From Candidatus Iainarchaeum sp. (GTDB lineage Archaea; B1Sed10-29; WALL01), in NCBI GenBank assembly GCA_023129115.1, contig JAGMCR010000003.1, positions 1 to 64,000 on the forward strand: 64,000 nt of DNA. The letters are read 5' to 3'. This document shows positions 1 through 8,591 of the stretch, piece by piece. A program made the translations under genes and the position numbers. Each line of letters opens with the position of its first letter. Positions within the stretch are counted from its first letter, which is position 1. The notes under the pieces are model-generated. The model was given only the letters and a program-made list of their open reading frames with translations, ran no database searches and was not told where the DNA came from.

Positions 1-606
1 GGCGAGGACAATTACTTGATTGCGACGAGCGAGCACCCGCTCGTGGCGATGTTCATGGGCGACGTTATTCCGGAAGAGGTATTGCCGCTGAAGCTCGCGG
101 GGATAAGCGTGAACTTCCGCCGCGAGATTGGCTCGCATGGCGTGGACACGCGTGGCCTGTTCCGGGTGCACCAGTTCAACAAGGTCGAGCAAGTCGTCTT
201 CTCGAAGCCGGGCGAGTCGTGGAACTGGCACGAGCGCTTGATTGGTAACGCGGAGGACTTGTTCCAGCAGCTCGAGCTGCCCTATAGAATAGTGAACGTC
301 TGCACTGGAGACATCGGGACCATGGCCGCGAAGAAGTACGACCTCGAGGTGTGGTCGCCGCGGCAGGGCAAGTACGCAGAGGCAGTGAGCTGCTCGAACT
401 GCACTGACTACCAGGCGAGGCGGCTCAACATCAAGTACGGCAAGCGCGGGGGGGAGACGCGGCTGGTGCACACCTTGAACAGCACGGCGATTGCGACGTC
501 GAGGGCGATGGTCGCGCTGATTGAGAACAATTACGCGGACGGCGTTGTCAAGCTGCCGAAGGCGATTAGGCCTTACATGAACGGAAGGGAAGCGATTGGC
601 GATTGA
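1..606 (+). CDS. serS: Seryl-tRNA synthetase, C-terminal part (5' end outside window)
   Basis: Charges tRNA-Ser with serine in the cytoplasm. The frame is open from base 1, so the gene starts upstream; a TTG at 16 is internal. What remains is the class II catalytic core: NYLIATSEHPL, then motif 2 (FRREIGSHGVDTRGLFRVHQF) and motif 3 (LNSTAIATSRAMVALIEN), as in ordinary SerRS rather than the rare methanogen type. The last codons overlap the next gene by 11 bases in another frame, so the two are probably co-transcribed. Identity is secure from the motifs; only the missing N-terminal tRNA-binding arm cannot be checked. Confidence 0.95.
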   Translation, partial: GEDNYLIATSEHPLVAMFMGDVIPEEVLPLKLAGISVNFRREIGSHGVDTRGLFRVHQFNKVEQVVFSKPGESWNWHERLIGNAEDLFQQLELPYRIVNVCTGDIGTMAAKKYDLEVWSPRQGKYAEAVSCSNCTDYQARRLNIKYGKRGGETRLVHTLNSTAIATSRAMVALIENNYADGVVKLPKAIRPYMNGREAIGD

Positions 607-1165
607 CTATAAGCCGCGCCTCAAGAAAAAGGGCCGCGTGAAACTGAAGCAGCGCCTCAAGCTTGTGGAAAAGGACTGGCCCAAGGACTACGACGTCACA
701 GGACACGATCTGTGGATTCCTGGGATTACGATTAAGCGGTACGACGTACGCTTCCAGTGGACAAACGGAAAAAAAGAAAACGTGACAGCGGTCCCGCCCA
801 TAACCGTGCTTGTTGGGACTGCCAAGGACTTCAACGAGGGTTTGGGGACGCGGGGGGAAAGGAAATTAATTGAGTCGGCTTCCCTGAAATGGAACCAGAA
901 AGTCGCTTTCATTGACGAGTTTTTTCATGAGCCAGTCCTCCCAAAGAAGATGATGGGGCTTGGCGTTGGAAGCGGGGCCATGGATTTGTTGCTAAAAAAA
1001 TTGCACAAAGAGAATGTTCGTCTTGTCGTTATTAACCCGACGCTCCGCAGCAACCAAATAATCAAGGACAGGGGCTTCAGCCAAACGCCTGGCGACTTCA
1101 GGTACCGCATACTCAATCACAAAGGGCTGCTTGAGCAGATAAAGCGGATTGAGGAAGAGGATTAG
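596..1165 (+). CDS. Hypothetical protein, GNAT-acetyltransferase-like C-terminus
   Basis: 189 residues, TTG start overlapping the end of serS. The N-terminus is strongly basic (KPRLKKKGRVKLKQRLK). Residues about 125-165 look like the acetyl-CoA-binding half of a GNAT fold: GLGVGSGAMDLLLKKLHKEN followed by a strand (VRLVVINPT) and a helix ending in DRGF, the usual N-terminal acceptor-site pattern xxxYxxxGF. No confident substrate can be named. The codon use is more AT-rich after the first third. The GNAT reading is inference from one motif; it could be an unrelated archaeal conserved protein. Confidence 0.5.
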   Translation: MAIDYKPRLKKKGRVKLKQRLKLVEKDWPKDYDVTGHDLWIPGITIKRYDVRFQWTNGKKENVTAVPPITVLVGTAKDFNEGLGTRGERKLIESASLKWNQKVAFIDEFFHEPVLPKKMMGLGVGSGAMDLLLKKLHKENVRLVVINPTLRSNQIIKDRGFSQTPGDFRYRILNHKGLLEQIKRIEEED

Positions 1166-1416
1166 ACAGCCACAACGTCAAAGCCACTTGCCAACGGAAT
1201 GTCTGAACTGATGCGGGGCTGGGGCTCAGGCCAAGCATGTGGGCATATAACCCAAAAAACCCCAATTGGTCAATTTGCTATTCTGTAGCAATACGAGGTG
1301 AAGAACAAATACAAAGGTGAATGAAAACTATTGGGACATCAAACCCAAAAAACAAGAAAAAATACCTGAAATGGAGGAGCACTAATAAAAACAGAAGCCG
1401 TTAAAAATTTGTGTGT
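1166..1416. other. Intergenic region upstream of tRNA-Lys
   Basis: About 250 bases with no open reading frame of note. It is clearly more AT-rich than its surroundings. An AT-rich stretch at 1381-1392 (ACTAATAAAAAC) is the best candidate for the TATA element driving the tRNA and lysS. No repeat or convincing RNA fold was seen. Confidence 0.4.
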
Positions 1417-1525
1417 GGGCCCGTAGCTCAGTCTGGCTAGAGCACTAGATCTGGTGGGGATTCTGTCCCCGCCGGAGGTGAAGCTTTTAACCTAGGTGTC
1501 GGGGGTTCGAATCCCCTCGGGCCCG
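1417..1525 (+). tRNA. tRNA-Lys(UUU) with a 34-nt intron at about 1449-1482
   Basis: The acceptor strands GGGCCCG (1417-1423) and CGGGCCC (1518-1524) pair perfectly. The D arm is GCTC/GAGC (1426-1443) and the T arm GGGGG-TTCGAAT-CCCCT (1501-1517). Read as a mature tRNA the anticodon stem is CTAG (1445-1448) plus G1483 pairing with CCTAG (1491-1495), with loop CTTTTAA, giving anticodon TTT (Lys). This works only if 1449-1482 is removed. That insert folds into a strong hairpin, GGTGGGG/CCCCGCC, as archaeal tRNA introns do. The break lies between positions 30 and 31, in the anticodon stem rather than the canonical 37/38 site. CCA is not encoded. lysS starts 13 bases downstream, which supports the Lys assignment. 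Confidence 0.82.
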
Positions 1526-1538
1526 CTCCGGTGATAAA

Positions 1539-3089
1539 ATGCATTGGGCGGACCAATACGCGGAACAAATAGTGAAGAAAAGCCCTGGCAAGGGCGAGTA
1601 TGTCGTAGAGTCAGGCATAACCCCCAGCGGCATAGTCCACGCAGGGAACTTCCGGGAGGTCATGAGCCAGGAATTCGTGTACAAGGCCCTGCTGAAGAAA
1701 GGCGTGAAGGCGAGGTACCAGTACGTCTGGGACGACTTCGACCGCTTCCGCAAGGTCCCTAAGGGCATCAGCGCGGAGTGGGGGCAGTACATCGGCATGC
1801 CCGTGTCAAAGACGCCGGACCCGTGGGGGTGCCACGAAAGCTATTCAGAGCACTTCGCGTCAAAGCTCGTCGAGGAAAACGAGAAGTGCGGCGTGCACGC
1901 CAGCTACGTAAAGATGAGCGAGCAGTACGGCAAGTGCGAGTTCGCTGAAGAGATGAAGACCGCGCTCGAGAAAAAAGGCGTGATAAAAGGCATTTTGGAC
2001 GACTACCGCAAGGAGCCGTACCCAGAGGACTGGATGCCGGTGCGGGTGTACTGCAAGAAGTGCTGGAAGGACACTACAACGGTTGAATACCTGGGCGATT
2101 ACAGCCTGAAGTACACGTGCGAGTGCGGAGGCAGCGGGGAGTTCGACTTCCGCGAGAAGGGCCTGGCAAAAATGCCGTGGCGCGTGTGCTGGGCGCAGCG
2201 GTGGAAGCACTACGGCGTTGACTTCGAGAGCAGCGGCAAGGACCACCACGCGGCTGGCGGCAGCTGGGACACCGGCACGAGGATAAGCCTCGAGGTGTTC
2301 GGCCACGACCCGCCCATCGGGCCGATGTACGAGTTCATCTACGCCAAGGGGCAAAAGGAAAAAATGAGCTCGTCCGAGGGAAACGTGTTCACTGTCAGCG
2401 ACCTGCTCGAAGTGTATGAGCCGGAAATCGTTAGGTACATCTACACAGCCAAGATCAACCACGCGATTGAAGTCCCGTTTGACATGGGCGTCCTGAATTA
2501 CTACAGCTATTACGACAAGGTCGAGCGCGTCTACTTCGGCAAGGAAAAAGTGGACACCGAGCGCGAGAAGGAAAACGCGGAAGCAATTTACGGGCTCAGC
2601 CAAATTGGCAGCCCGGTGGAGCGGGTGCAGCCACCGTTCGGGTTCTGCGCGAGCATCACGCAAATCGCGGGTGACTTGGGGCAGGCAATCGGCATAATGC
2701 AGAGGACTGGCCACTTGCCGAAGGCGCTTACCCCGGAAGACCAGGCGAGGGTTGAGCTGCGGCTCAAGCTCGCGAAGAGCTGGGTCGAGAAGTACGCGCC
2801 CGAGGAAGTCAAGGTCAATGTGCTCGAGGAAATGCCGGCTGTTGAGCTGAGCGACAGGCAGAAGAAGGCGCTCGCGATGGTTGCTGCAGAAGTGGAGAAT
2901 GCAAAGTCAGCGGACGGGCTTGCGGAAAGAATAAAAGCAGTGACAGAGGAACTTGGCATGCAGCCAAAGGAATTATTCGAGGCGGGGTACTTGGTCTTGC
3001 TGGGGAAGAAGCGCGGCCCACGGCTCGCGCCGTTCCTGCTCTCGCTCGACAAAGAGTTCGTCGCAAAGCGGCTGAGGCTGGAGGGATGA
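1539..3089 (+). CDS. lysS: Lysyl-tRNA synthetase, class I
   Basis: Charges tRNA-Lys. 516 residues, the usual size for the archaeal class I enzyme (LysK), which is unrelated to class II LysRS. The HIGH-like motif is PSGIVHAGN (residues 29-37) and the KMSKS-like motif is KMSSS (near residue 275). A zinc-ribbon-like insert with CKKC and CECGG lies around residues 171-197. ATG 1539 is preceded by GGTGATAAA. It begins just after a tRNA-Lys gene, so tRNA and synthetase for the same amino acid may share a promoter. The stop overlaps the next start (ATGA). Confidence 0.97.
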   Translation: MHWADQYAEQIVKKSPGKGEYVVESGITPSGIVHAGNFREVMSQEFVYKALLKKGVKARYQYVWDDFDRFRKVPKGISAEWGQYIGMPVSKTPDPWGCHESYSEHFASKLVEENEKCGVHASYVKMSEQYGKCEFAEEMKTALEKKGVIKGILDDYRKEPYPEDWMPVRVYCKKCWKDTTTVEYLGDYSLKYTCECGGSGEFDFREKGLAKMPWRVCWAQRWKHYGVDFESSGKDHHAAGGSWDTGTRISLEVFGHDPPIGPMYEFIYAKGQKEKMSSSEGNVFTVSDLLEVYEPEIVRYIYTAKINHAIEVPFDMGVLNYYSYYDKVERVYFGKEKVDTEREKENAEAIYGLSQIGSPVERVQPPFGFCASITQIAGDLGQAIGIMQRTGHLPKALTPEDQARVELRLKLAKSWVEKYAPEEVKVNVLEEMPAVELSDRQKKALAMVAAEVENAKSADGLAERIKAVTEELGMQPKELFEAGYLVLLGKKRGPRLAPFLLSLDKEFVAKRLRLEG

Positions 3090-4093
3090 AGATGGACGTC
3101 AAGGAAATACTGGAGAGGCGCAAGGCCCCTGTAATGGAAAAAGTGCTGGAGTTCATCGGCGACGGCGAGCCCGCTTTCCTGTACGAGATGATGCGCGACT
3201 ACCCGCAGCGGCCAGCCAAGGGATTGCGGCCGGCGCTCGTAATGATTGCCACCGAGGCCTATGGGCGGGACACGTCGCAGTCAATAATCACTGCCGCGGG
3301 ACTGGAGCTGTTCCAGAACTGGGTCTTGATTCATGACGACATCGAGGACGAGAGCGACGAGCGCAGGGGCAAGCCGTGCCTGCACCATTTGCACGGGATT
3401 CCGCTCGCGATTAACGCGGGGGACGCATTGCACATAAAGATGTGGGAGGCGCTTGACCGGAACAGCGAAATCATGGGCGACGAGAAGGACAAGGCCATCA
3501 AGGCAAAGATGGCCGAGATGGTGACCCGCGTCGTCGAGGGCCAGACCATGGAGCTCTCGTGGGTGCACAACAAGGAGTGGGACGTTTCGGAAGAGGACTA
3601 TTACACCATGATTTACAAGAAGACCGCGTGGTACACCACAATTGCGCCCATCCAGTTCGGCGCATTGATTGCGGGCGCGGGGAACCTGCAGGCAATCCAT
3701 GACTTCGGGGACGCGCTCGGCAGGGCCTTCCAGCTGCAGGACGACATACTGAACCTGACGGCGGGCAAGAAGTACGGCAAGGAAATCGCGGGCGACATCT
3801 ACGAGGGCAAGAGGACGCTTATTCTGATTCACTTGATGAAGAGCTGCACAAAAGCCGAAAAGAAAAAAGTCGTGGCGATAATGAACAAGGACCGCGCCGA
3901 CAAGACAAAAAAGGAAGTGGAGTACGTGCTCGGGCTGATGAAGGAGCGCGGCAGCATCGACTACGCGATTGGCGCGGCAAAGGGCTACGCCGACACGGCC
4001 ACGAAATTGTTCCCCACGCTCAAGCTGCAGGACGGGCCGGCAGCGCAGGAGCTGAAGGCGCTGGTTGATTATATTGTCGAGAGGGAATTCTAG
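3086..4093 (+). CDS. Polyprenyl diphosphate synthase, probably geranylgeranyl-diphosphate synthase
   Basis: Condenses isopentenyl diphosphate with allylic diphosphates to make the C20 chains of archaeal ether lipids. 335 residues. The first aspartate-rich motif is HDDIEDESDERRGKP (residues about 92-106) and the second is FQLQDDILNLTAGKKYGKE (about 214-232). KGLRPALVMIATEAYG matches the conserved N-terminal substrate-binding stretch. It overlaps lysS by 4 bases, so it is translationally coupled to it. Chain length cannot be read with certainty from sequence; C20 is inferred from archaeal biology and from the GGGP synthase at 44406. Confidence 0.92.
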   Translation: MKMDVKEILERRKAPVMEKVLEFIGDGEPAFLYEMMRDYPQRPAKGLRPALVMIATEAYGRDTSQSIITAAGLELFQNWVLIHDDIEDESDERRGKPCLHHLHGIPLAINAGDALHIKMWEALDRNSEIMGDEKDKAIKAKMAEMVTRVVEGQTMELSWVHNKEWDVSEEDYYTMIYKKTAWYTTIAPIQFGALIAGAGNLQAIHDFGDALGRAFQLQDDILNLTAGKKYGKEIAGDIYEGKRTLILIHLMKSCTKAEKKKVVAIMNKDRADKTKKEVEYVLGLMKERGSIDYAIGAAKGYADTATKLFPTLKLQDGPAAQELKALVDYIVEREF

Positions 4094-4112
4094 AGTCAAA
4101 GATGAATGTCTC

Positions 4113-4138
4113 TGGGTGGCACCAATTGGTGCCACCCA
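4113..4138. repeat. Perfect 26-bp palindrome between convergent genes (copy A)
   Basis: The left half is TGGGTGGCACCAA and the right half is its exact reverse complement, centred on CCAATTGG. It lies 20 bases after the GGPP synthase stop and 60 bases before the stop of the minus-strand KaiC-like gene. It could act as a bidirectional terminator or a protein-binding site. A second perfect 26-bp palindrome with the same centre lies at 21745-21770 and a related hairpin at 37484-37514. Confidence 0.85.
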
Positions 4139-4197
4139 AGCCTAACGTGCTGTACCGTGAATCCCAACGGATTTGCGGTTGTTCTGAGTTTCAGGCG

Positions 4198-4947
4198 CTA
4201 GACACTGAACGCTTCTTCCGGGTTCACTAGCTTGATGCCGGTCGTGCTTATCTGGAGTGGGATTATGTCCTCGACGTGCTTGGTGCCGCGCATCTTGCGG
4301 ATGTAAAGGGTGCGGTTCGTGTCAGTGCCCATGCCAATGTAGTGCAGGAGGATGACCGAGTCGGCAACGTATTCCTCGACGCCGTACTTCGAGAATTTCA
4401 TTGGCCCCGCGCCCATGGTCTGCTCCGGTATTTCAGAGATGAGGACCGCTGTCAAGTCGCTCTTGCGAATCATGTACGTGAGCTTCAGAATCATGTTCCG
4501 GACTTCCATCTCGTCCTTCATCCTGATGCCCAGGGCCGGCACCGAGTCGATTACGAGCCGGCGCGCGCCGATTTCTCCCGCGGTCTGCATAATCTTTAGC
4601 ACGAGGCGGTCGATGTCCATGGCAGAGCTCATGGAATACTTTTCCTCGCTCTGGACGCCGGTCTTGGTGCCGGTCAGGTCGAGGATGACTAGCTTGCCCT
4701 CGTCCTCGAGCTTTTTGATGTCCCACCCGAACCGAAGCATGTCCTGCCTCGTCAATTCGGGCCGCTCGTCAACAGTGACGTAGAGCCCGGGCTCGCCGTG
4801 GAGGGCAGCGCCCTGGTAAAGGAACTGCATCCCGAAGATTGACTTGCCTGTGCCGCAGCCGCCGCTCAAAAGCACGGTCCTGCCGCGCGGGAAGCCCCCC
4901 TCAATCATGTTGTCGAGGCCTTCAATGCCTGTTGGTACACGCTCCAT
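4198..4947 (-). CDS. KaiC/RAD55-like RecA-superfamily ATPase 1
   Basis: 249 residues, a single KaiC domain. The family N-terminus is present (RVPTGIEGLDNMIEGGFPRG), with Walker A GGCGTGKS (Lys35) and Walker B RRLVIDSVPALG near residue 120. The C-terminal part has the common SVILLHYIGMGTD and TLYIRKMRGTKH pattern. Archaeal single-domain KaiC-like proteins are thought to work in signalling, with ArlH of the archaellum motor as the best-studied relative; the specific role here is unknown. It is the last gene of a minus-strand block that also encodes a kinase, a receiver and a V4R protein. The start ATG is preceded by GGTGAGAAC. Confidence 0.9.
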   Translation of the reverse strand: MERVPTGIEGLDNMIEGGFPRGRTVLLSGGCGTGKSIFGMQFLYQGAALHGEPGLYVTVDERPELTRQDMLRFGWDIKKLEDEGKLVILDLTGTKTGVQSEEKYSMSSAMDIDRLVLKIMQTAGEIGARRLVIDSVPALGIRMKDEMEVRNMILKLTYMIRKSDLTAVLISEIPEQTMGAGPMKFSKYGVEEYVADSVILLHYIGMGTDTNRTLYIRKMRGTKHVEDIIPLQISTTGIKLVNPEEAFSV

Positions 4948-4993
4948 GTTCTCACCGATTCAACTACTTCGTTGCACATTAAAATACTTTACT

Positions 4994-5347
4994 TTAACTG
5001 AGGCTGGCGACCGCGCCGACAAGCTCTTCCGAAGAAAATGGCTTCTGTAGGAAGACAAGGCCGGGCGTTATCTTCTTCAGGTCTGCCTCGACGCCGACCT
5101 CGCGCGACACCGCCGTCACGACAACCACTGGCTTGTCGATGCCCCTCTTCTTCATTTCCTTGAGGACGGCGTCGCCGTGGAGCCGCGGCAGTATTATGTC
5201 CAGCACCACGAGGTCCGCGCGCCCAAGCCTGTCGAGGGCTTCCTTGCCGTCCTTCGCCACGTCAACGGTGTGGCCCGCTTTCTCGAGCACCATTTTCATG
5301 GACTTGGCCTCGTCCGGCTCGTCCTCAACCAGTAAAATCCTGCTCAT
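4994..5347 (-). CDS. Single-domain response regulator (receiver)
   Basis: 117 residues consisting only of a receiver domain. The acidic pocket is E8-D9, the phospho-acceptor is D50 (LVVLDIILP), the switch residue is T78 (VVVVTAVS) and the conserved lysine is K102 (FLQKPF). There is no output domain, as in CheY-like or archaeal relay proteins, so it must act by protein contact. Its start overlaps the kinase stop by 4 bases, making the kinase its probable phosphodonor. KaiC-like ATPases on both sides are candidate targets by context only. Confidence 0.95.
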   Translation of the reverse strand: MSRILLVEDEPDEAKSMKMVLEKAGHTVDVAKDGKEALDRLGRADLVVLDIILPRLHGDAVLKEMKKRGIDKPVVVVTAVSREVGVEADLKKITPGLVFLQKPFSSEELVGAVASLS

Positions 5348-6297
5348 TTCTTTTTCCTCACAGCCGGCAGGGTGAAAAAGGCCGTGGTGCCCTTCCCCCT
5401 CTGGCTCTCAATCCAAATCTTGCCCCCGTGCTCCTCAATCACTTTCTTGCTGGCCCACAGGCCAACGCCGGAGCCGGGGACGTGTGTCTCCAGCTTGATG
5501 AACTTGTCGAATATTTTGGAGAGGTCTTTCTTCCTGATGCCCCTCCCAGTGTCCTTAATGCTTACGAGGATATAATCCTTTTGCTTTTTCGCGGAAATGC
5601 GGACATAGCCCTTGTCCGTGAACTTGACGGCGTTTCCCACGAGGTTCGTAATTGCGCGGGTGAGCCACCTCTTGTCCCCCCGCACGTAAAAGCCCTTTGG
5701 CACCTCGGCCTTGAGGGCAATCCCCTTGACCTTGGCCTTCGGCCTCTCGCCGTCGGCAATCTCGAGAATCAGGGCGCGCAGGTCCACCCGCTTGTTCTCT
5801 ACCACTGCCTTGCCCGCCTCAATGACCGAAAAGTCCAGGATTGCGTCGACCGTGGCCTGCAGCCGCCGGATGTTCCGGTACAGCATCTCAAGAATTTCCT
5901 TTTTCTTGGCCGGGTTTTTCTCCTTCTCCAGCAGGTCGAAGCCCAGCCCAAGTGTTGTGAGGGGTGTCCTCAGCTCGTGCGACACGTTCGTCACGAAGTC
6001 CGACTTCATCTCGTCCAGGTCCTTCAGCCGCTCATAAGAGTCGGTCAAGTCGTCCATCGCGTGCAGGAGCGCTTCCTTTGTCTTCTCGAGCTCTTTTGCG
6101 TGCGCGGAGTCCTCTGCCTCCTTTTTCCTGAGCCTCTGCAGCGCCTTCCTCAGTACGCGCTCGTGGGCCCGGGCCTCGTCCTCCACCCTCCTCTGCCAGA
6201 GGTTGACGACTATCAGGGCAAGGATTAGGGAAAACACTACCACGAAAGTCAGCACGAGCCCTGTTGCCTGTACCTCCAAGAGAACCACGAGCCCCAT
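5344..6297 (-). CDS. Membrane-anchored sensor histidine kinase
   Basis: 317 residues. There is one hydrophobic segment at about 10-33 with almost no outside loop, then a charged coiled coil (38-95), HisKA with the phospho-accepting H107 (NVSHELRTPL) and HATPase_c with N box NLVGNAVKFTD, G1 DTGRGIRKKDL and G2 GSGVGLWASKKVIEEHGGK. With no extracellular or PAS domain, the input must come through the membrane helix or a partner. It is translationally coupled to the receiver at 4994. A TATA-like CCTTATAAGC lies just upstream of the ATG on the coding strand. Confidence 0.95.
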   Translation of the reverse strand: MGLVVLLEVQATGLVLTFVVVFSLILALIVVNLWQRRVEDEARAHERVLRKALQRLRKKEAEDSAHAKELEKTKEALLHAMDDLTDSYERLKDLDEMKSDFVTNVSHELRTPLTTLGLGFDLLEKEKNPAKKKEILEMLYRNIRRLQATVDAILDFSVIEAGKAVVENKRVDLRALILEIADGERPKAKVKGIALKAEVPKGFYVRGDKRWLTRAITNLVGNAVKFTDKGYVRISAKKQKDYILVSIKDTGRGIRKKDLSKIFDKFIKLETHVPGSGVGLWASKKVIEEHGGKIWIESQRGKGTTAFFTLPAVRKKK

Positions 6298-6320
6298 AAG
6301 GCACTATGCGCTTATAAGGA

Positions 6321-7031
6321 TTACGCGAAGAAGTCCGACACTTTTATCTCGACGCCAGCCGCCCCAAGCGAGAACGGAATCCACTTGAGTGGGTGCACTG
6401 TGTTGAACATCCTCTTCACATAGATGCCGCGCTTGTTCCCCTCGAGCCTGAAGTGGATTGTCCCGTCGCAGATGTAGCTGATGGTCGCCACGTGCCTCGG
6501 CTCGTGCAGGCCCTCCTCGAGGACCACGACCGCCGCGGCCTGCGAGCCCTTCACCATCCCCACAAAAAGCTGGAGGAACTTGAACACGCTCGGCGACTCT
6601 GCGTAGAGCAGCATATCAGAAATAGAGTCAATCACGATTCGCGCCCCGCCGCCAAAGCCGCTAATCTCTTTCTTCAGCAGCCGCGTCAGCTCGTTCAGCT
6701 CGGTCAGCGACTGCATCACGTGCACGTTGGCCGGCTGCTCTGGAATCTCGCCGGAAACCCGCCATGAGTACCCGTCGATGAAGCAAATTTTGTCCAGGTC
6801 CTTCACGCCGAGCGCCTCGAGCCCGGCAATGGTTTGGGCCACAGGCTCCGACGTCACGACGTAGACACACCGCTGGTTTTCCAGCATGCCCTCTTTCGCG
6901 AACTGCCTGCAAAAAGTTGTCTTGCCAGTCCCGGGCGGAGCCTCAAGAAGAACCGTCGACTTTGCGGGGAACCCGCCGGCAAGGACGTCGTCGAGCCCGG
7001 GAATGCCTGTCCTTATCTTCATTTCAACCAC
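6321..7031 (-). CDS. KaiC/RAD55-like ATPase 2
   Basis: 236 residues, single KaiC-like domain: IRTGIPGLDDVLAGGFPAKS, Walker A APPGTGKTT (Lys37), Walker B GARIVIDSISDML. The C-terminus (KRGIYVKRMFNTVHPLKWIPF) differs from the other copies. The GTG start at 7031 is chosen because a strong GGAGG lies 8 bases upstream of it; the first ATG would be 17 bases from it. It sits between the V4R protein and the histidine kinase in the same direction. Role unknown; membership of a sensory operon is the main clue. Confidence 0.88.
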   Translation of the reverse strand: MVEMKIRTGIPGLDDVLAGGFPAKSTVLLEAPPGTGKTTFCRQFAKEGMLENQRCVYVVTSEPVAQTIAGLEALGVKDLDKICFIDGYSWRVSGEIPEQPANVHVMQSLTELNELTRLLKKEISGFGGGARIVIDSISDMLLYAESPSVFKFLQLFVGMVKGSQAAAVVVLEEGLHEPRHVATISYICDGTIHFRLEGNKRGIYVKRMFNTVHPLKWIPFSLGAAGVEIKVSDFFA

Positions 7032-7087
7032 AAAGCATTCCTCCTAGGGCGGGGCATTGTTATTGACTAGGTGCAGGGCATTATTAA

Positions 7088-7828
7088 TTATTTTGGGTAA
7101 ACCACTGCCCTGAACTGGCAATAGTCGTCCCCCCGACCCCAGCAGTTCTCTTCCTTGACGTCGACGTTCTCTAGCTCGTAAAACGCGACGTACGCGCCCC
7201 GCAAAAGCCCGCGCACGAAGTGGCAGTAGGCCGCGTTGATGACTGGCATCCCCGCCGCGAACGCGCTCTCCTCGAGCCGCAGAATCTGCGCGGGGTAAGT
7301 GCTCTTCTCAACTTTTTCCTCCTTGAACGACGCGACGCCGACCCCGGAGTCGGCCATGAACAAGACGAGTGACTTGTTGAGGCTCTTGACGTCCTTCGGC
7401 TGCGTCTGCTTGACAATCCTCCGCCCGGCGTTCTCGCCGGCCTGGACCTCGTTGCGCTCCAGCTGGAACTGCTGCGCCACCTCGTAGGGCGCGTAGGCCA
7501 CCTCCCTGAGCAGGTCAACGCTCACTCCTTTGAAGCTCGGGCGCACGCCCTCCGGCGCGAGGTAGTCGAACGGCATTACCTGCCCGGCCGACATCACGGC
7601 CTGCTCGTCAATGCTGTAGCCCGCCTTCTTTATGCTGGCGATGATTTCCATTATCTTCACGCTCGACGCCACAAGCGCGGCCTGGAGCTTGTCCAGTTCC
7701 TGGCCCGGCGCGAACGCCCTCATCTCGCCATTCGCGAAGACCTGCACCACCACGTCGCCAAGCCTGGCCTCCATTAGCCCGAGCTTGCCGACCTGCTTGA
7801 GGGACTCTACCTTCGCCAGCTTCTTCAT
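7088..7828 (-). CDS. V4R-domain sensor-like protein 1
   Basis: 246 residues. The C-terminal 100 residues fit the V4R (4-vinyl reductase / XylR-N-like) small-molecule-binding fold: SAFAAGMPVINAAYCHFVRG, then a strand, then CWGRGDDYCQFRA, which carries the family's paired cysteines. The N-terminal half is a predicted helical region not recognised. V4R domains are known ligand or metal sensors. The frame stays open upstream of ATG 7828 into the end of the preceding KaiC gene, where GGAGGAG precedes an in-frame CTG, so a start about 16 codons earlier is possible. A related protein is encoded at 34950-35720. Confidence 0.8.
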   Translation of the reverse strand: MKKLAKVESLKQVGKLGLMEARLGDVVVQVFANGEMRAFAPGQELDKLQAALVASSVKIMEIIASIKKAGYSIDEQAVMSAGQVMPFDYLAPEGVRPSFKGVSVDLLREVAYAPYEVAQQFQLERNEVQAGENAGRRIVKQTQPKDVKSLNKSLVLFMADSGVGVASFKEEKVEKSTYPAQILRLEESAFAAGMPVINAAYCHFVRGLLRGAYVAFYELENVDVKEENCWGRGDDYCQFRAVVYPK

Positions 7829-7869
7829 GTCCAGCTTTACGCCAAGGTTGTACTGGTAGCAGGCGGTCT

Positions 7870-8550
7870 TCAGATTATCTCCTCCCGGTAGACAACAATT
7901 CCGGACTTGGTTATTTTGAAGGGGTACATTGCGTTCGAGTGCCGGACGCCACGCATCTTCACGACTTCCAATGCACGGCGGCGCTCGTTCTTGATTGGGA
8001 TGTTGTAGAGCGAAATGACGCCGTCAACCATGAACTCCTCAAGCGAGTATTCCGCGCCCTCGCGCGTTGCATAAGGCGCTTCCGCGGTGAAGAGGACCGT
8101 GCAGTCAAGGCCCTCCAGAAACCCAATCAGGCCAACTATGTTGCGCCTGAACTCAAACGGGTCCTCGGTGTTCATCTTCAGCAGTGTGAGGGTGTCGATT
8201 ACCACGCGATTCACGTTGTGGCGCGTGACGTAGGCCTGGAGCGTGTCGCTCAAGCGCTCCCAGTTGAAGCAGTCTACCGACACCAGGACTATGCTGCCGT
8301 TGTCAACCTGCTCCTGCAGCTTCCAGTCAAGGCCCTGGGACATGTTCTCGATTAGCTTCTCCGGCTTTTCCTCGAGCAGGACCATGAGGCCCTTGTCGCC
8401 AAGCAGCGCCCCGCGGTAAAGGAACTCCAGCCCGAAAGTCGTTTTTCCTGTCCCGGGCCCGCCGACGACCATCACGTGCCTCTTCTTGAGGAAGCCGCCG
8501 CCGAGCATCTCGTCAAGGCCCTCTATCCCAGTGGGGACTCTATCAACCAT
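7870..8550 (-). CDS. KaiC/RAD55-like ATPase 3
   Basis: About 226 residues with the most canonical KaiC signature in the window: RVPTGIEGLDEMLGGGFLKK, Walker A GGPGTGKTT (Lys36), the KaiC-type catalytic glutamate pair in LLEEKPEKL, Walker B NRVVIDTLTLL and the C-terminal EVVKMRGVRHSN. ATG 8550 is preferred because family homology begins there, although an in-frame GTG lies at 8577. It is upstream of the V4R gene and probably in one transcript with it. Confidence 0.9.
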   Translation of the reverse strand: MVDRVPTGIEGLDEMLGGGFLKKRHVMVVGGPGTGKTTFGLEFLYRGALLGDKGLMVLLEEKPEKLIENMSQGLDWKLQEQVDNGSIVLVSVDCFNWERLSDTLQAYVTRHNVNRVVIDTLTLLKMNTEDPFEFRRNIVGLIGFLEGLDCTVLFTAEAPYATREGAEYSLEEFMVDGVISLYNIPIKNERRRALEVVKMRGVRHSNAMYPFKITKSGIVVYREEII

Positions 8551-8591
8551 TATACCACCAAGGGAGGTAACTCCCACTACCTATAAAAGGA

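Noticed and set aside
1449-1482. Long variable arm of a tRNA-Leu/Ser
   Set aside because: The extra hairpin lies before the anticodon stem closes, not between anticodon and T arms; the variable loop is the normal short GTGTC. The intron model gives a perfect anticodon stem.
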